Assembly (NCBI RefSeq): GCF_004664715.2
Contig: NC_051063.1
Coordinates: 116,298,829 to 116,362,828, forward strand
Direction: 5' to 3'
Source: Peromyscus leucopus
Taxonomy: Eukaryota; Chordata; Mammalia; Rodentia; Cricetidae
DNA length: 64,000 bases
Positions 48,677-58,956 of the stretch are shown one piece after another. Position 1 is the stretch's first letter. Every line of letters starts with the position of its first letter. Below the pieces are notes generated by a model, which saw only the letters and a program-made list of their open reading frames with translations, was not told where the DNA came from and searched no databases. The position numbers and the translations under genes are program-made.

Positions 48677-48878
48677 CTGCAATGTCCCAGAGCTGCAAGC
48701 GCACTACGGTCTCTGGGTCCCAGTGGAGCACTTTCAGCGCGAAGTCCACACCAATGGTGGCCCGGTAGTGCGAGGAGAAGTTCTGGTGTACATAGCGCTT
48801 GATGATGCTGGTTTTGCCTACACCCAGGTCGCCGATCACCAGCAGTTTGTACAGGTGCTCCTTGTGCGGGGCCTGCAT
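48677..48878 (-). CDS. Rab38: Rab38 coding exon 1 (residues 1-67)
   Basis: RAB38 is a Rab-family GTPase that, with RAB32, directs cargo such as tyrosinase and TYRP1 to melanosomes and supports lung lamellar bodies and platelet dense granules. This exon starts at the first in-frame ATG (48878-48876, A at -3, G at -1) and encodes MQAPHKEHLYK followed by the Rab G-domain. Visible motifs are the P-loop GDLGVGKT (residues 16-23), switch I ATIGVDF (40-46) and the start of switch II, LWDIA (63-67). The donor is GCAG|GTGAGC, phase 1. The short N-terminus and 'LHWDPETV' fit RAB38 rather than RAB32, which has a longer N-terminus. No upstream in-frame ATG was seen, although the frame stays open upstream with non-ATG codons. 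Met1 and Gly19, altered in known rodent coat-colour mutants, are both intact. The exon lies in a CpG-rich segment. Confidence 0.97.
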
Positions 48879-49110
48879 CCTGGAGGCCCGTCGGACTTGC
48901 AGAGCCTGGAGCCTGCCCTGGGAAGCGCAGCCGGGGCTTGGGCGCAGGAGGAGACCCAAGCGCTGTCTGGGAGCGTAGGCCGGGCGTGCTGGTGCAGGCT
49001 GGGGAGCTGGGGCGGAACTCCTCCCTCGGGGTTAATCCTCCTTCCTACACTGCGGTCTCCAAAGTGGGAGGAGACAGGAGCGACTCCTGGGACTAGAAGC
49101 TAAAGGACCT
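48879..49110 (-). promoter_or_regulatory. Rab38: Rab38 presumed 5' UTR and CpG-rich promoter
   Basis: This is GC-rich sequence directly upstream of the Rab38 start codon. By hand I counted about 27 CpGs between roughly 48650 and 49085, while CpG is rare elsewhere outside young SINEs. A GGGGCGG box lies at about 49009-49015, and I see no TATA box at a sensible distance. This fits a CpG-island promoter with dispersed starts. The transcription start cannot be placed from sequence alone. Confidence 0.7.
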
Positions 49111-49384
49111 GAGTGCTATTGACAATTCCAGCTCTTATTTGCACAGCACTTCATACCTTTCGCAGAGATTTTTCTCGCCTTTCGTCCAGGGCACAAACTT
49201 GTAAGCTGTGGGGTTTGTTTTCCATTATTCTACCAGGGAGAGAACTGGGTGTCAAAAAATACCCTGGTCTTCTGAGGTTACCGAGCCCAACTGCCAGCCA
49301 CACTGTGGTGTGAGGTTGGGGAAGGCCGTGAGAAATACCAACATAGAAGGCTCAACTCTTCGGTTTGGGTTGAGCCAGGCCCCT

Positions 49385-49470
49385 GAAACCGAATGACATT
49401 GGGCAACCCTTTGAGCCCCTCAGCCTGGATGTCTGTAAAATGGTAATGCTCTTAGCACCCTTTCACCTAT
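49385..49470 (+). repeat. MIR remnant
   Basis: 'gacattgggcaaccctttgagcccctcagcctggatgtctgtaaaatggtaatg' matches the second half of MIR. Confidence 0.75.
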
Positions 49471-49659
49471 TAAACCTTTAATGACCTTAATGCCCGCCCC
49501 CCTTCCCGCGAGATGAAATGTTGAAGGTTTGCTAAACTTCCAGCCTCCACTCCCATCCTAAGGCATCCCAGCTATGACTAGACACAGGAGATCTTATCAT
49601 TCGTTATAAGTATCAACAAATGTTTATAAATCCTCACACACACGCCACTTATTTATCCT

Positions 49660-49775
49660 GGCCGTCCTAAAAATCAGCATAATTCTTCTTCCTCTTTTAC
49701 AAATGAGGAGCCCCGAGAACTGTATATACTCACTAGTGTAAAGCAAACACCCATTTCAAACCCTAGTCCGGCTGG
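49660..49775 (-). repeat. MIR remnant
   Basis: 'ttcctcttttacaaatgaggagccccgagaac...catttcaaaccctagtccgg' is reversed MIR. Confidence 0.75.
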
Positions 49776-50427
49776 TATCAACACCTTCTTTCTTATTCAT
49801 TCATGTAATGGTGTGCCCTATGCAGATATGTGTGTGCTTGTGGAAATATAAAAAGAATCACAGACCCACAGCGGGATAAATGCACCCATAAAATGGGGGA
49901 AAGAATGTGGAAACTCTGTGTGGGCGTGGCTGTTTATTTAGGGAGGCCAGAAAAGGTCTCCCTGGGCAGGTGAGTATTCCCTGCGGCTTAAGGAAGTGAG
50001 GAAAGGAGCATGCAGATATTGGGGATCAGCATTTCTTGTCAAAATGGGTAATTTTTGTACTCATTTCACTCAGAAGGGAAGGGAGTTCAGTCTGAGTAAT
50101 CTTATTTCATCTTTACATTCCTTTATGAGTTGAGAAATTTGTGCAGCTATAAAGGAGGAAAGCAAGATTGAGAGCTGCCCTCCCAAGGTACCATATAGCT
50201 AGAGAGTATAAGAAATGAGATGTAAACTGTGTAAAATAGTGGATGAAAAGTTTGCTATGGCCAAAGTCTTTCTGCTCTGCTTCTCTGAAATTACATAATA
50301 CCTTCACCTTCAGCCTCCATTAGCCCTTCATGAGCAGAGAGATCCTTTCCTGGGTGACTACACGCATGCACCTATATGAACTTTGGTTTTCAGAACAAAA
50401 GAAAGTAATAATGTCTAAATGACCTGA

Positions 50428-50429
<2 letters not shown>
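49776..50429. other. Unassigned upstream sequence
   Basis: No recognised feature. Confidence 0.5.

Positions 50430-50506
<77 letters not shown>
50430..50506. repeat. (CT)n(GT)n compound microsatellite
   Basis: About 19 CT units pass directly into about 19 GT units at position 50469. Confidence 0.95.
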
Positions 50507-50508
<2 letters not shown>

Positions 50509-53500
50509 TAGGTGCCAATTAACTGTGAATAAATGACAGCTCTTAATGGGAAATGACAGGCATTTTAACTCTGTCAGTAGGGGTTCCTCAGCTTTGTTTC
50601 TCCTTACAGGATAATTCAGAAGCTTTGCTCATAATGGAACACTAAGGGAAGATGTGTAGAACCATTTTGGCTTCTTTGTTGAAATGCGTAGGTATGTGGG
50701 TAAGCATTATCCATTGGTTTCCACATATACACTATGCAGATTATATCTAACAAGTAAGAGAAACATTCTGCCTGCTGACAGAATTGTCCAATACTGTATC
50801 TTCACTTCCCAGGAAGAGTCCTAGGGAACTGGAAGTGTTTAAACCCTTTTAGCATCAACAAAATCAGAGATTCTGACAAAATAAGACCCTTGCCAGATCC
50901 CAAACCACACTTCTGTAGATATGAAAACAAACAAAGAAACAAAAAAAGACAACCTTGTTGTGGGCGAAGGTCTGATGGAAGAAACTAGCAGCTGCGTAGA
51001 ATTTTGAGACACAATATGGCCCATCCCTCACTATCATGCCTGACCCAACATATTTGCAGGCCCTGGCCTGTTTCCCAAGCCAGATAGCAGCTGTGTCATC
51101 TTGACCTTGATCTGATCTCTCCTGGTTAGGAACACTTTGGGACACTGGATATTCAAATGTATGATTTAAGGCAGGTGGAACAAGACTCAGGACTTCTGGA
51201 GTCAATGTATATGAAAATGGGCGGGGGCTCTTTAAGCAAAAGAACACAAAGTTAAAACTTAAAAAGTAGATCTAGGGCCATGGAAGGAGCCCTGCTATGT
51301 CTGTTTCTTTCTGAGGAACTGTACCCAACTAGTTATCAGGCACTCTGACTAGGCAGGACTTGTGTGTAATTTGTTTCCATAGGTATTCATTGTAGTCTTA
51401 TGACAATTCCTCATAATGGGAAAACTTTACTCTCAGTTTCTTTTTAAACCCTTTAGACTTCAGTGAAATGGGAAGTACAGGCTATCAGTTCAGTGAAACC
51501 TAACTAGGTCCCTGAACCTGTAAGGGCACCGTCTCAACATCATATTTGCATCAGGGAAACCGGTTTTTCTCAGTGACTCTCCACACATCCCTGGCACTGT
51601 TTTCATGCTGTTACAATGTTCCTCTTGCCAAACCACTGCACACCCTCTCCCCAGCAACAGAAAGGCAGATGACTCAAGTCATAAAGTTCTGAGACTACAA
51701 AGTACTCCCAGTACAAGGCCTTCAAGATATTCCAGAAAGCACGGTGGCAGCTGTCTCTGTCTCCAGTCACATGCTGTCCAGTGTGGATACAAAAGCTTTC
51801 ACTTATTAAATAGAAAACCTAATTTAAATGATTGGAAATTGCTTTGCAAATATAAACTTGAAAGGCCAGTCCCTTTTGCTTCTCTCTGGGGTTACCAAAT
51901 TAAATGAAGCTCCAAAAAGTTACTTTATTTGCTTTTGCCATTAAAAGAACCACAGGGAGTTAGTAGTTAGCTTATGTGAGCTCTTAATTATTGCATCATA
52001 GAAATACTTAAAGGACTGCAAGATAGAGTTGGTCCCAGAGGCTTTGTTGTAGGAAAGGTAAGCTAAATTTTCTTAGATTAACACAAGGAAGATATAAAGA
52101 AGATGGACCTTTGCTCTACAAGGGACCTTTGAAGAGATGACCATATAATTTATTATCCAAAATCGGACCTCTTGGGAACAGAAAGGTGCATTACTAATAA
52201 TTACACCAAATAAAAGGAATGAGCCAAGGCACTCTTCAAGTATATTTATTCCTGAGGCAAAAGCAGGGAGTTAAAGATCTCAGATGAAATCTGCATTTAC
52301 CAGTGGCGTCTGAAAACCTCCTAAAGCAGGATTTCAACAAATGAAGCTGCAAAGTTAAGGTTGCAGTTCGTTACTCTGTTATCTTCAAAGAGTTCCCCTT
52401 TTATCCACTAGGCTTGTCTGAAACCTGTTCCTCCCAAACCTGTGCTCACTTGTAATGGGCGTTAGTTATATCCAGAATTGATTCAGGAATGCAGCAGTTC
52501 TCTGCAAGTGGACATTAACATTCAGATTATTTGGAGAGAGGCCCAGGTGGATTTAGTGTTGAAAGTACTTGAAATAAACACATTTCCATCAGTAAAAATT
52601 CTGATGTTGGAATGTTTTTCCTCCAAAAGCTTATAAAAAATCATTTAGCAATTATTATCAGAAATTAACTTCAGTTGAGATTTTGAACTCTCAATTAGTC
52701 TACATCAGGAAAACCTGATTCAGTCTTAAATCATTTTAGGTCATAGATTCACTGAAAGAATTATGTTTGTAGCTACATGTGTTAGGCTTGCATTGGACAA
52801 ATCTGTGGGACCTGGATCCTCTGTTCTTTCTTACCTGCTCAACATGGACGAGGAGACATAAGCTATGGAACAGCTGAAAGGCAAGTATGTGAGAAGTACA
52901 TGCATCAAAACATTCCAAATGGAGTCAAATTTAGAGTTCTTTATACTTTTTTTTTAGCAAAATTTATTTAAGCCTCATAATTATCCTGGAGAAAGTACCT
53001 TCTCTTTATTTGAGCAAATTAGGCATTAAATCACTGAAACTATCACCCCAGAGTCACAGTAACATACTGTGAATGTCAATACATAGCTCCAACAATTGTT
53101 TCTTTTTGTATGTACCACATTTCTTTGGCATCTGACAAAATATAGATCCAAATTTCTTCTCCATATTTTTTGTGCTATACTATCTTATATTCAGGCTCTA
53201 CAGAAAAGAATTTGTTCTATTCCTAGTTTACAAAGTTTACAAAATGGTAAGTTTAATGATAAAAATATATATTCCATACTTGCTCAAAAAATACAAATAG
53301 CATTCTCTTTATTTGAGCAGTGATCCAACCTCGTATCCACAGCAAATATGTGCCAGGGTGTCTTCTTTCGTTGCTCCCAGAGAAGGCAGTAGCACTATGA
53401 TCCTGAGGCTATTCAATGTTGAGTGAGTCCCGAGTCTGCACAAGTAATGATATAAGAGGTCATGCAATGTAGCCAGAAGGACGAAATTATGCCAGAAAAA

Positions 53501-53564
53501 TTATTGACACATTATTAAAGCATCAAAGATATTTACATGTAAAACACTACATTGGACACCTTTT
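50507..53564. other. Unassigned upstream sequence
   Basis: A weak MIR-like piece lies at about 52960-53070. The 127-codon reverse frame at 50864-51247 shows no recognisable domain. No gene or young repeat is seen in about 3 kb. Confidence 0.5.
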
Positions 53565-53885
53565 TTAAAAAAAATTATGATTCTTGGTGGATTTCACTTC
53601 ATGTATTGTAATCCCACTTATCTCCTCATCTCCTCGCATCTGCCCTCTTCCCTTGCAACCTCCCCTTCCAAACAAAACCAAATTTAAAAGAAAAGCCAAA
53701 AATCAAACAAAACAAAGAAACAAAATAGAACAAAAACTACTATCATACAATGGACAGTTTTAGGGTAAAGGTCAAAACAAGGATCTCACATCTCTCTAAA
53801 AGAGTAGGAAAGACATAAGCCCCTACCATCAAAATGCACCCATTCTGATTAAGCTACCAGCATGCCCCTCTACCTACTCTGACCA
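53565..53885 (-). mobile_element. LINE-1 3' UTR fragment
   Basis: 'gtattgtaatcccacttatctcctcatctcctcgcatctgccctcttcccttgcaacctcc' and the A/C-rich (CAAAA)n segment after it are reversed L1 3' UTR landmarks. Confidence 0.75.
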
Positions 53886-54009
53886 TTTCTGAAACTCCTT
53901 CAATAGCAAATTCCTTTCTTTTATGTCTGTCTAGTATTTTGCTGTTTTCCATCTTTTGGATCCTGCTTCTCTTTACTTGAACTCATTCACTCTGTTACGG
54001 TTTATCAAA

Positions 54010-54200
54010 ATAGTCCAAAGATTAAGTTTTCATTCAAGTTCTACCACTACCTAGTAGTGAGACCTTAGTAACTTAATTTCTGTAGCTATGTTCCTTCCTA
54101 CATACAATGAGAACAGTAACGCTTTTTACATAACAAATTCTTTAAGAAGACTAAATGAAAAATGCAATAAAGCATTTTGCATAATTCCTGGCCCAAGATA
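54010..54200 (+). repeat. MIR SINE
   Basis: 'attcaagttctaccactacctagtagtgagaccttagtaacttaatttctgtagc' through 'aatgcaataaagcattttgcataattcctggccc' retains most of the MIR order. Confidence 0.8.
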
Positions 54201-55245
54201 TACACAAAAAAGAAAATGTTAAGCTAACAAAGTTTTGGCTGATGGTTTCCACAGCTGCATTTTAAACCCAACATTACTCTTGGATTCCATACACTGCTAA
54301 CAAACTGCCTGCTGGGCATTTCTGCCAGGTTTTCTGGCAGTCATTTCAACTGCAACATGGGCAAAACTGAATTCATTATCTACCCTAACAGACTTGTTCC
54401 TTTTCCTGTACTCATGGCTTTTGGTCTGTGGTTCCACCCTAACAACATATACAAAGCCTGGAAAGCCAGCCACATTTGACTCCTCCCTCTCTATTACCAA
54501 CATCCATCAGCTGATCCCTCTGATTCTCCACAGGCCAGTTCCGGAGTGTGCTTCCTCTATACCACAGCAGTAGTATTAGCAGATAAAGGCAAATGGTTAT
54601 TCAATATAATTGCTAGGATGGATCACATGAAGGTAGGAATGATAAAAGGAAAATACACTGTGTGCATGTGCAAAACTGTGTGCATTTGTGTGTGTGTGTG
54701 TGTATTTGTGATGTGTGTATATGATGTGTGTGGTTGCATGTGTTAGTGCATGTTTGTGTATTTGTTTTTGTATATGTGACTGTATATGCTTGTGTATATG
54801 TATTCATGTGTTTGTATGTATGCATGTCTTTGGAAATGACAAAAGACAGATGGAAAATGGTTGGAAATTTACAACTAAGAAAGGAAAAATGGTATATATA
54901 CATAAATATATATGGTATATATACATAAATTCTCATTAAATTATTTTCAAAACAACCCCAAAAATAAAAGAGAAAAGATGCGAAAAAACAACTTGGTACA
55001 CAAGAAATACAAAAATCCAATAATATGAAAAAATATTTTCTATCAATTTAAAGAATGAAAATTAAACAATCGAGATACCATCAAGACACTGAAATATATT
55101 CACAATATTTTCCTCATAACATTTATTTTAAAAATGGGCAAAAAAAAATCAAGTCACAACCTATAATCACCAGTTACAAATAAAGTATATACTTTTTAAC
55201 TTTTACTACACAAACCCATTGACATATTATTCATAGAAGCAGATC
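54201..55245. other. Unassigned; irregular TG-rich stretch 54660-54840
   Basis: Imperfect TGTGTATTTG-type repeats generate spurious Cys/Val and His/Thr frames on both strands. An AT-rich 'atatatac' duplicate lies at about 54892-54928. Confidence 0.6.
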
Positions 55246-55262
55246 AAAAGATAGACCATTGC

Positions 55263-55437
55263 GCCGGGCGGCGGCGGCGGCGGCGGCGCACGCCTTTAAT
55301 CCTAGCACTCGGGAGGCAGAGCCAGGCGGATCTCTGTGAGTTCGAGGCCAGCCTGGGCTACCAAGTGAGCTCCAGGAAAGGCGCAAAGCTACACAGAGAA
55401 ACCCTGTCTCGGAAAACCGAAAAGAAAAAAAAAAAAA
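55263..55437 (+). mobile_element. Young B1 SINE with expanded CGG tract
   Basis: Full B1 with intact CpGs. The usual 'gggcggtggtggcgcacg' start is replaced by about seven CGG units at about 55265-55288. It ends in an A-rich tail. A perfect duplication AAAAGATAGACCATTGC lies at 55246-55262 and 55438-55454. The 129-codon reverse frame across it is a SINE artefact. Confidence 0.96.
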
Positions 55438-55454
55438 AAAAGATAGACCATTGC

Positions 55455-56079
55455 AAACAACTGAAGTGTATGCTTGGGTGGTGAGATGGCTGCCTTTCGA
55501 CAGCTGTGCTGCTCCTGCTTTCCTAATTTTCCGTGTTACCTGTACAGGCGACACTGCTGGGACCTGAAAGAGATAAGAATCCGAGTGTACAGATAGGCCC
55601 CGGACGAGGAGTTCCAGCAACTCTAAATGCAGGTTTCAGGGTTCAGTGTGCAATGACAATGACGTCCAAAGTCTTGCTGCCAAGTTCTCAGCTGAGTGTC
55701 AGTGTTTTTCCAGCCACCATTTGTCATCCTCATCCCACTGATCTTATCAGTGCTGAGAAGATTTCCCTCACCACAAACCAACACACCATTTCATGTGACA
55801 CTCAGAACCAGTCAGACAGGGCCTGGCTGCTGTCCTGGAGTGACTCTGCCACAGCAGCCCATGCTTAGCTCAGGAAGCATTGATGGGAGCTACCCCCATG
55901 AGCCCGTTGGGGTTAAAATTCCTCCCAGGCTCATGGATGTCATCAGATAATATCCTTGTCTCCTTCCTGATCCTGCTCCAGTTTCCAAAGGGCAGCAGTG
56001 TGCTGATTCTTCTCTCCAGTGCCTCTCCCATTCAGCTTTTCCAATTCTCACTCTTTTTTTTCTCTCTCTCTCTCCTTAC
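55455..56079. other. Unassigned upstream sequence
   Basis: Relatively GC-rich with overlapping 84-141-codon forward frames, but no recognised domain or splice context. Confidence 0.45.
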
Positions 56080-56266
56080 CCCTCCATTTATTTATTTTGT
56101 GGGGGAAGGAATAGGGGTACATGAATGCCACAATGTAAGTGTGGATGTCAGAGAACAGCTTGCAACGTCACTTCCCTCCTTCTACCATGTGGGTTCTGGA
56201 GATCAAACTCAGGTCATCAGACTTGGCAGTAAGCACCTTTACCAGCTGAACTGTCTCACTGGCCCA
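56080..56266 (-). repeat. B3/B2-type SINE
   Basis: 'ggatgtcagagaacagcttgc', 'ccatgtgggttctggagatcaaactcaggtcatcag' and 'accagctgaactgtctcactggccc' are reversed B3. Confidence 0.93.
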
Positions 56267-56497
56267 ATTTTATTCTTAATAGCTCACCAAGTAGCTGCTT
56301 CCTAAAGAAATCTCCCTGACTTAGTTTCCCCAGGCCTGAGCTCTGTCACCAGCCTCAAATCAATAGTCTTCAAAAATAAAATAGTACATATTTTCTCCAT
56401 TACTTTGAGATTTACTTTATGTATGAGAATATATTCTGTTTTGTTTAAGCATTAGTTCAGTTGAGTTTTTTTTTAACAATGTGATGCAATTTTCTTT

Positions 56498-56925
56498 TTT
56501 TTATTTTTTTCCTTTTATTTTATTTTACAATCCTATTCAGTTCTACATATCAGCCACGGATTCCCTTGTTCTCCCCCCTCCTGGCCCCCTCCCCTTCCCC
56601 CCAGCACACCCCCCCATTCCCACCTCCTCCAGGGCAAAGCCTCCCTTGAGGTCTGAGAACAACCTGGTAGACTCAGTCCAGGCAGGTCCAGTCCCCCCCT
56701 CCCAGACTGAGCCAAGCGTCCCTGCATAAGCCCCAGGTTTCAAACAGCCAACTCATGCAATGAGCACAGGACTTGGTCCTACTGCCTGGATGCCTCCCAA
56801 ACAGATCAATCCAATCAACTGCCTCACCTATTCAGAGGGCCTGATCCAGTTGGGGGCCCCTCAGCCTTTGGTTCATAGTTCATGTGTTTCCATTCGTTTG
56901 GCTGTTTGTCCCTGTATGCAGCCAA
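56498..56925 (-). mobile_element. LINE-1 3' end, 5'-truncated, fairly young
   Basis: T-rich left end, then 'cagttctacatatcagccacgg', a C-rich block, 'tagactcagtccaggcagg', 'gagccaagcgtccctgcataagcccc' and 'gttcatgtgtttccattcg'. These are clear reversed L1 3' UTR landmarks with little decay. It contains no ORF2 coding sequence. Confidence 0.92.
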
Positions 56926-58559
56926 ACTAAATCTTAACTGATACATGCCATTGAGTCTGAAAAGAGAGTTCTGTCCCTCCATAGCACACTTGTGTAAAAG
57001 CAGATTCCATGAGAGCTCCTTGCCATTTCCTCTCTACAAACTTTGTTTCTGGAGACACTGACTGACTGCTTTTTGACTTGCTTGTGAGATTATGAGCATA
57101 TACTCTCTCAGCACATGGTACTGTGCCTGTCACATCATACCTGGAAGCCTGAGACATTTTTCACAACTACTCAGGTATAGCTATGTTGGATGATCTTCTG
57201 CCTTGCACATGTGCTTAAGAATCATTTAATAGTAGTATAAAATAGGAAATCTGAAAGGCCATGTCTTCTGTTGCTGTGAGCCTTAAGTATACTAAGGTAC
57301 CCATTTTTGTTGGTTGTGTGGCTGTTGCAGTTGTCATTGCTTGCCTCAAAGACATGAGCATTGCAACAGGCATGTATAGAAAGCAATGGGAAGATGGAAG
57401 CCCAAAGATTGCTGGGAAAGAAGCTTTAAGGGCTATCTTTCCATTCTGAATCTGTCACTGACTCCAGTGTCAACCTAGTTTTGCTACCTCACACTGTGTG
57501 ACAGCCTGTTACACATAAAGACCTTCATAAATGTGTGCATCAAGGGATTGAAACAGAGACCCAATTATCTGACAAATGGTATGAGCTATGTAAGCAGTGT
57601 CTTCTTAAGAATTTACTCTAAAGAAATTAGCAATCTTTCAAAATTGTGGCACAAAATATTTCATATATCACTAATTTTAATAGCAACCAGAATACACATC
57701 AATAGAAAGTTGGTATGACAACAATGTCATGTCCATAAAATTTAGTAACTTACAGTCATTTAACATTTAACTCATAAAATTTAGTTAATGGAAATGATAA
57801 ACTTCCTATTATGCTATTTGAAAATGTAACATTTAAAGTTACATGTGATATCTTTCATGTATCAACTATATCATTCATATATATACAATAGTTTGAAAAA
57901 GTATTAAATGACACATTTATCATGTCTCTTCTGTATATTAATATTATAATAGTAATTCTATAGACATACGGACATGATTATATATTAGAATATAGTCATA
58001 TATATTAACTATATCTATATTTATCATATATGTATATGCATATAACTGGAAAGAAAGATACCAAGATAAGGGTATTTTTTTAAACTTGGTGCATAATTAT
58101 TAAGAAAATCTTCTATTTTTATTTCCACTTAGTATTTTGAAGTTTTGCAGTGATATATTTGGCTTAAATATTTTTTCTTCTAAGTGCTCACCTTTTTCTT
58201 TTTTTAAAAAAGCATTTTTACATTAGTACTTTGACAATTTTCTCTACATTTTAATGTGTCCTCAGTATTTCAAAATATTTCACATCTAACTAACACTAGA
58301 CCATAATGAAGACATTAAAATATATTTTATATTCTATTGTTTCTAAAAGAGTTGCTCAACTTGGTTATCATCTTTCATAGAAAAATTTTTACTAGATTGT
58401 TTATTTCTATAAACTATTTAAATGCATATGCAACTATTAAATTAATATGTTCCTATCGCATACATTTACAGCTTAAATCATTAAGCTTTCTGTGTTGATG
58501 TTTGATAATAATATCCTTTCAGGTTCCTAAAAAACAAACTGGAAAATTTACTGCTTAAG
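56926..58559. other. Unassigned; very AT-rich from 57720
   Basis: A 62-codon ATG frame at 57261-57449 encodes a short hydrophobic segment (about residues 13-30) followed by a charged tail. I do not recognise it. From about 57720 the sequence is AT-rich with many 'atatat' blocks and no recognised repeat family. Confidence 0.45.
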
Positions 58560-58565
58560 GACATC

Positions 58566-58950
58566 TGCTGTGGAATAATCCTCTTATACCCTGTAAAGAT
58601 TTGTCACTCAAATTGGTTTAATAAAATGCTAATTGGCCAGTAGCCAGGCAGGAAGTATAGGAGGTACCACCAAACTAAGGATGATGGGAAGGAGAAGGAT
58701 AGAGTTAGGAGTCACCAGCCAGATGCAGAGGGAGTAGGAGATAAATGTGCCATGCTAATAAAATAAAGGTACTGCCATGTGGCAAAGCAAAGGAGAAATA
58801 TGGGTTAATTTAAGTGTAAGAGTTAGCTAGTAACTAGCCTGCGCTATTCGCCCAAAATTTATAAGTAATATTAAGACTTCCAGTCAATTATCTGGAAGCA
58901 GCTGCCAGATATTTGGGAACAGGTGGGTGGGAAAGAAACCTCCAATTACA
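58566..58950 (+). mobile_element. Solo LTR, copy 4
   Basis: It runs from TGCTGTGGAATA to CCAATTACA, 385 bp, with 'aattggtttaataaaatgc', 'gccaggcaggaagtataggagg' and 'gggttaatttaagtgtaag'. Perfect 6-bp duplication GACATC lies at 58560-58565 and 58951-58956. Confidence 0.9.
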
Positions 58951-58956
58951 GACATC

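Noticed and set aside
48651..49103. 150-codon forward frame opposite Rab38 exon 1
   Set aside because: It is the antisense shadow of a GC-rich coding exon and promoter, with no domain and no splice support.
57901..58060. Possible origin-like or matrix-attachment AT-rich region
   Set aside because: Only AT richness and 'atatat' blocks support it; no defined motif.
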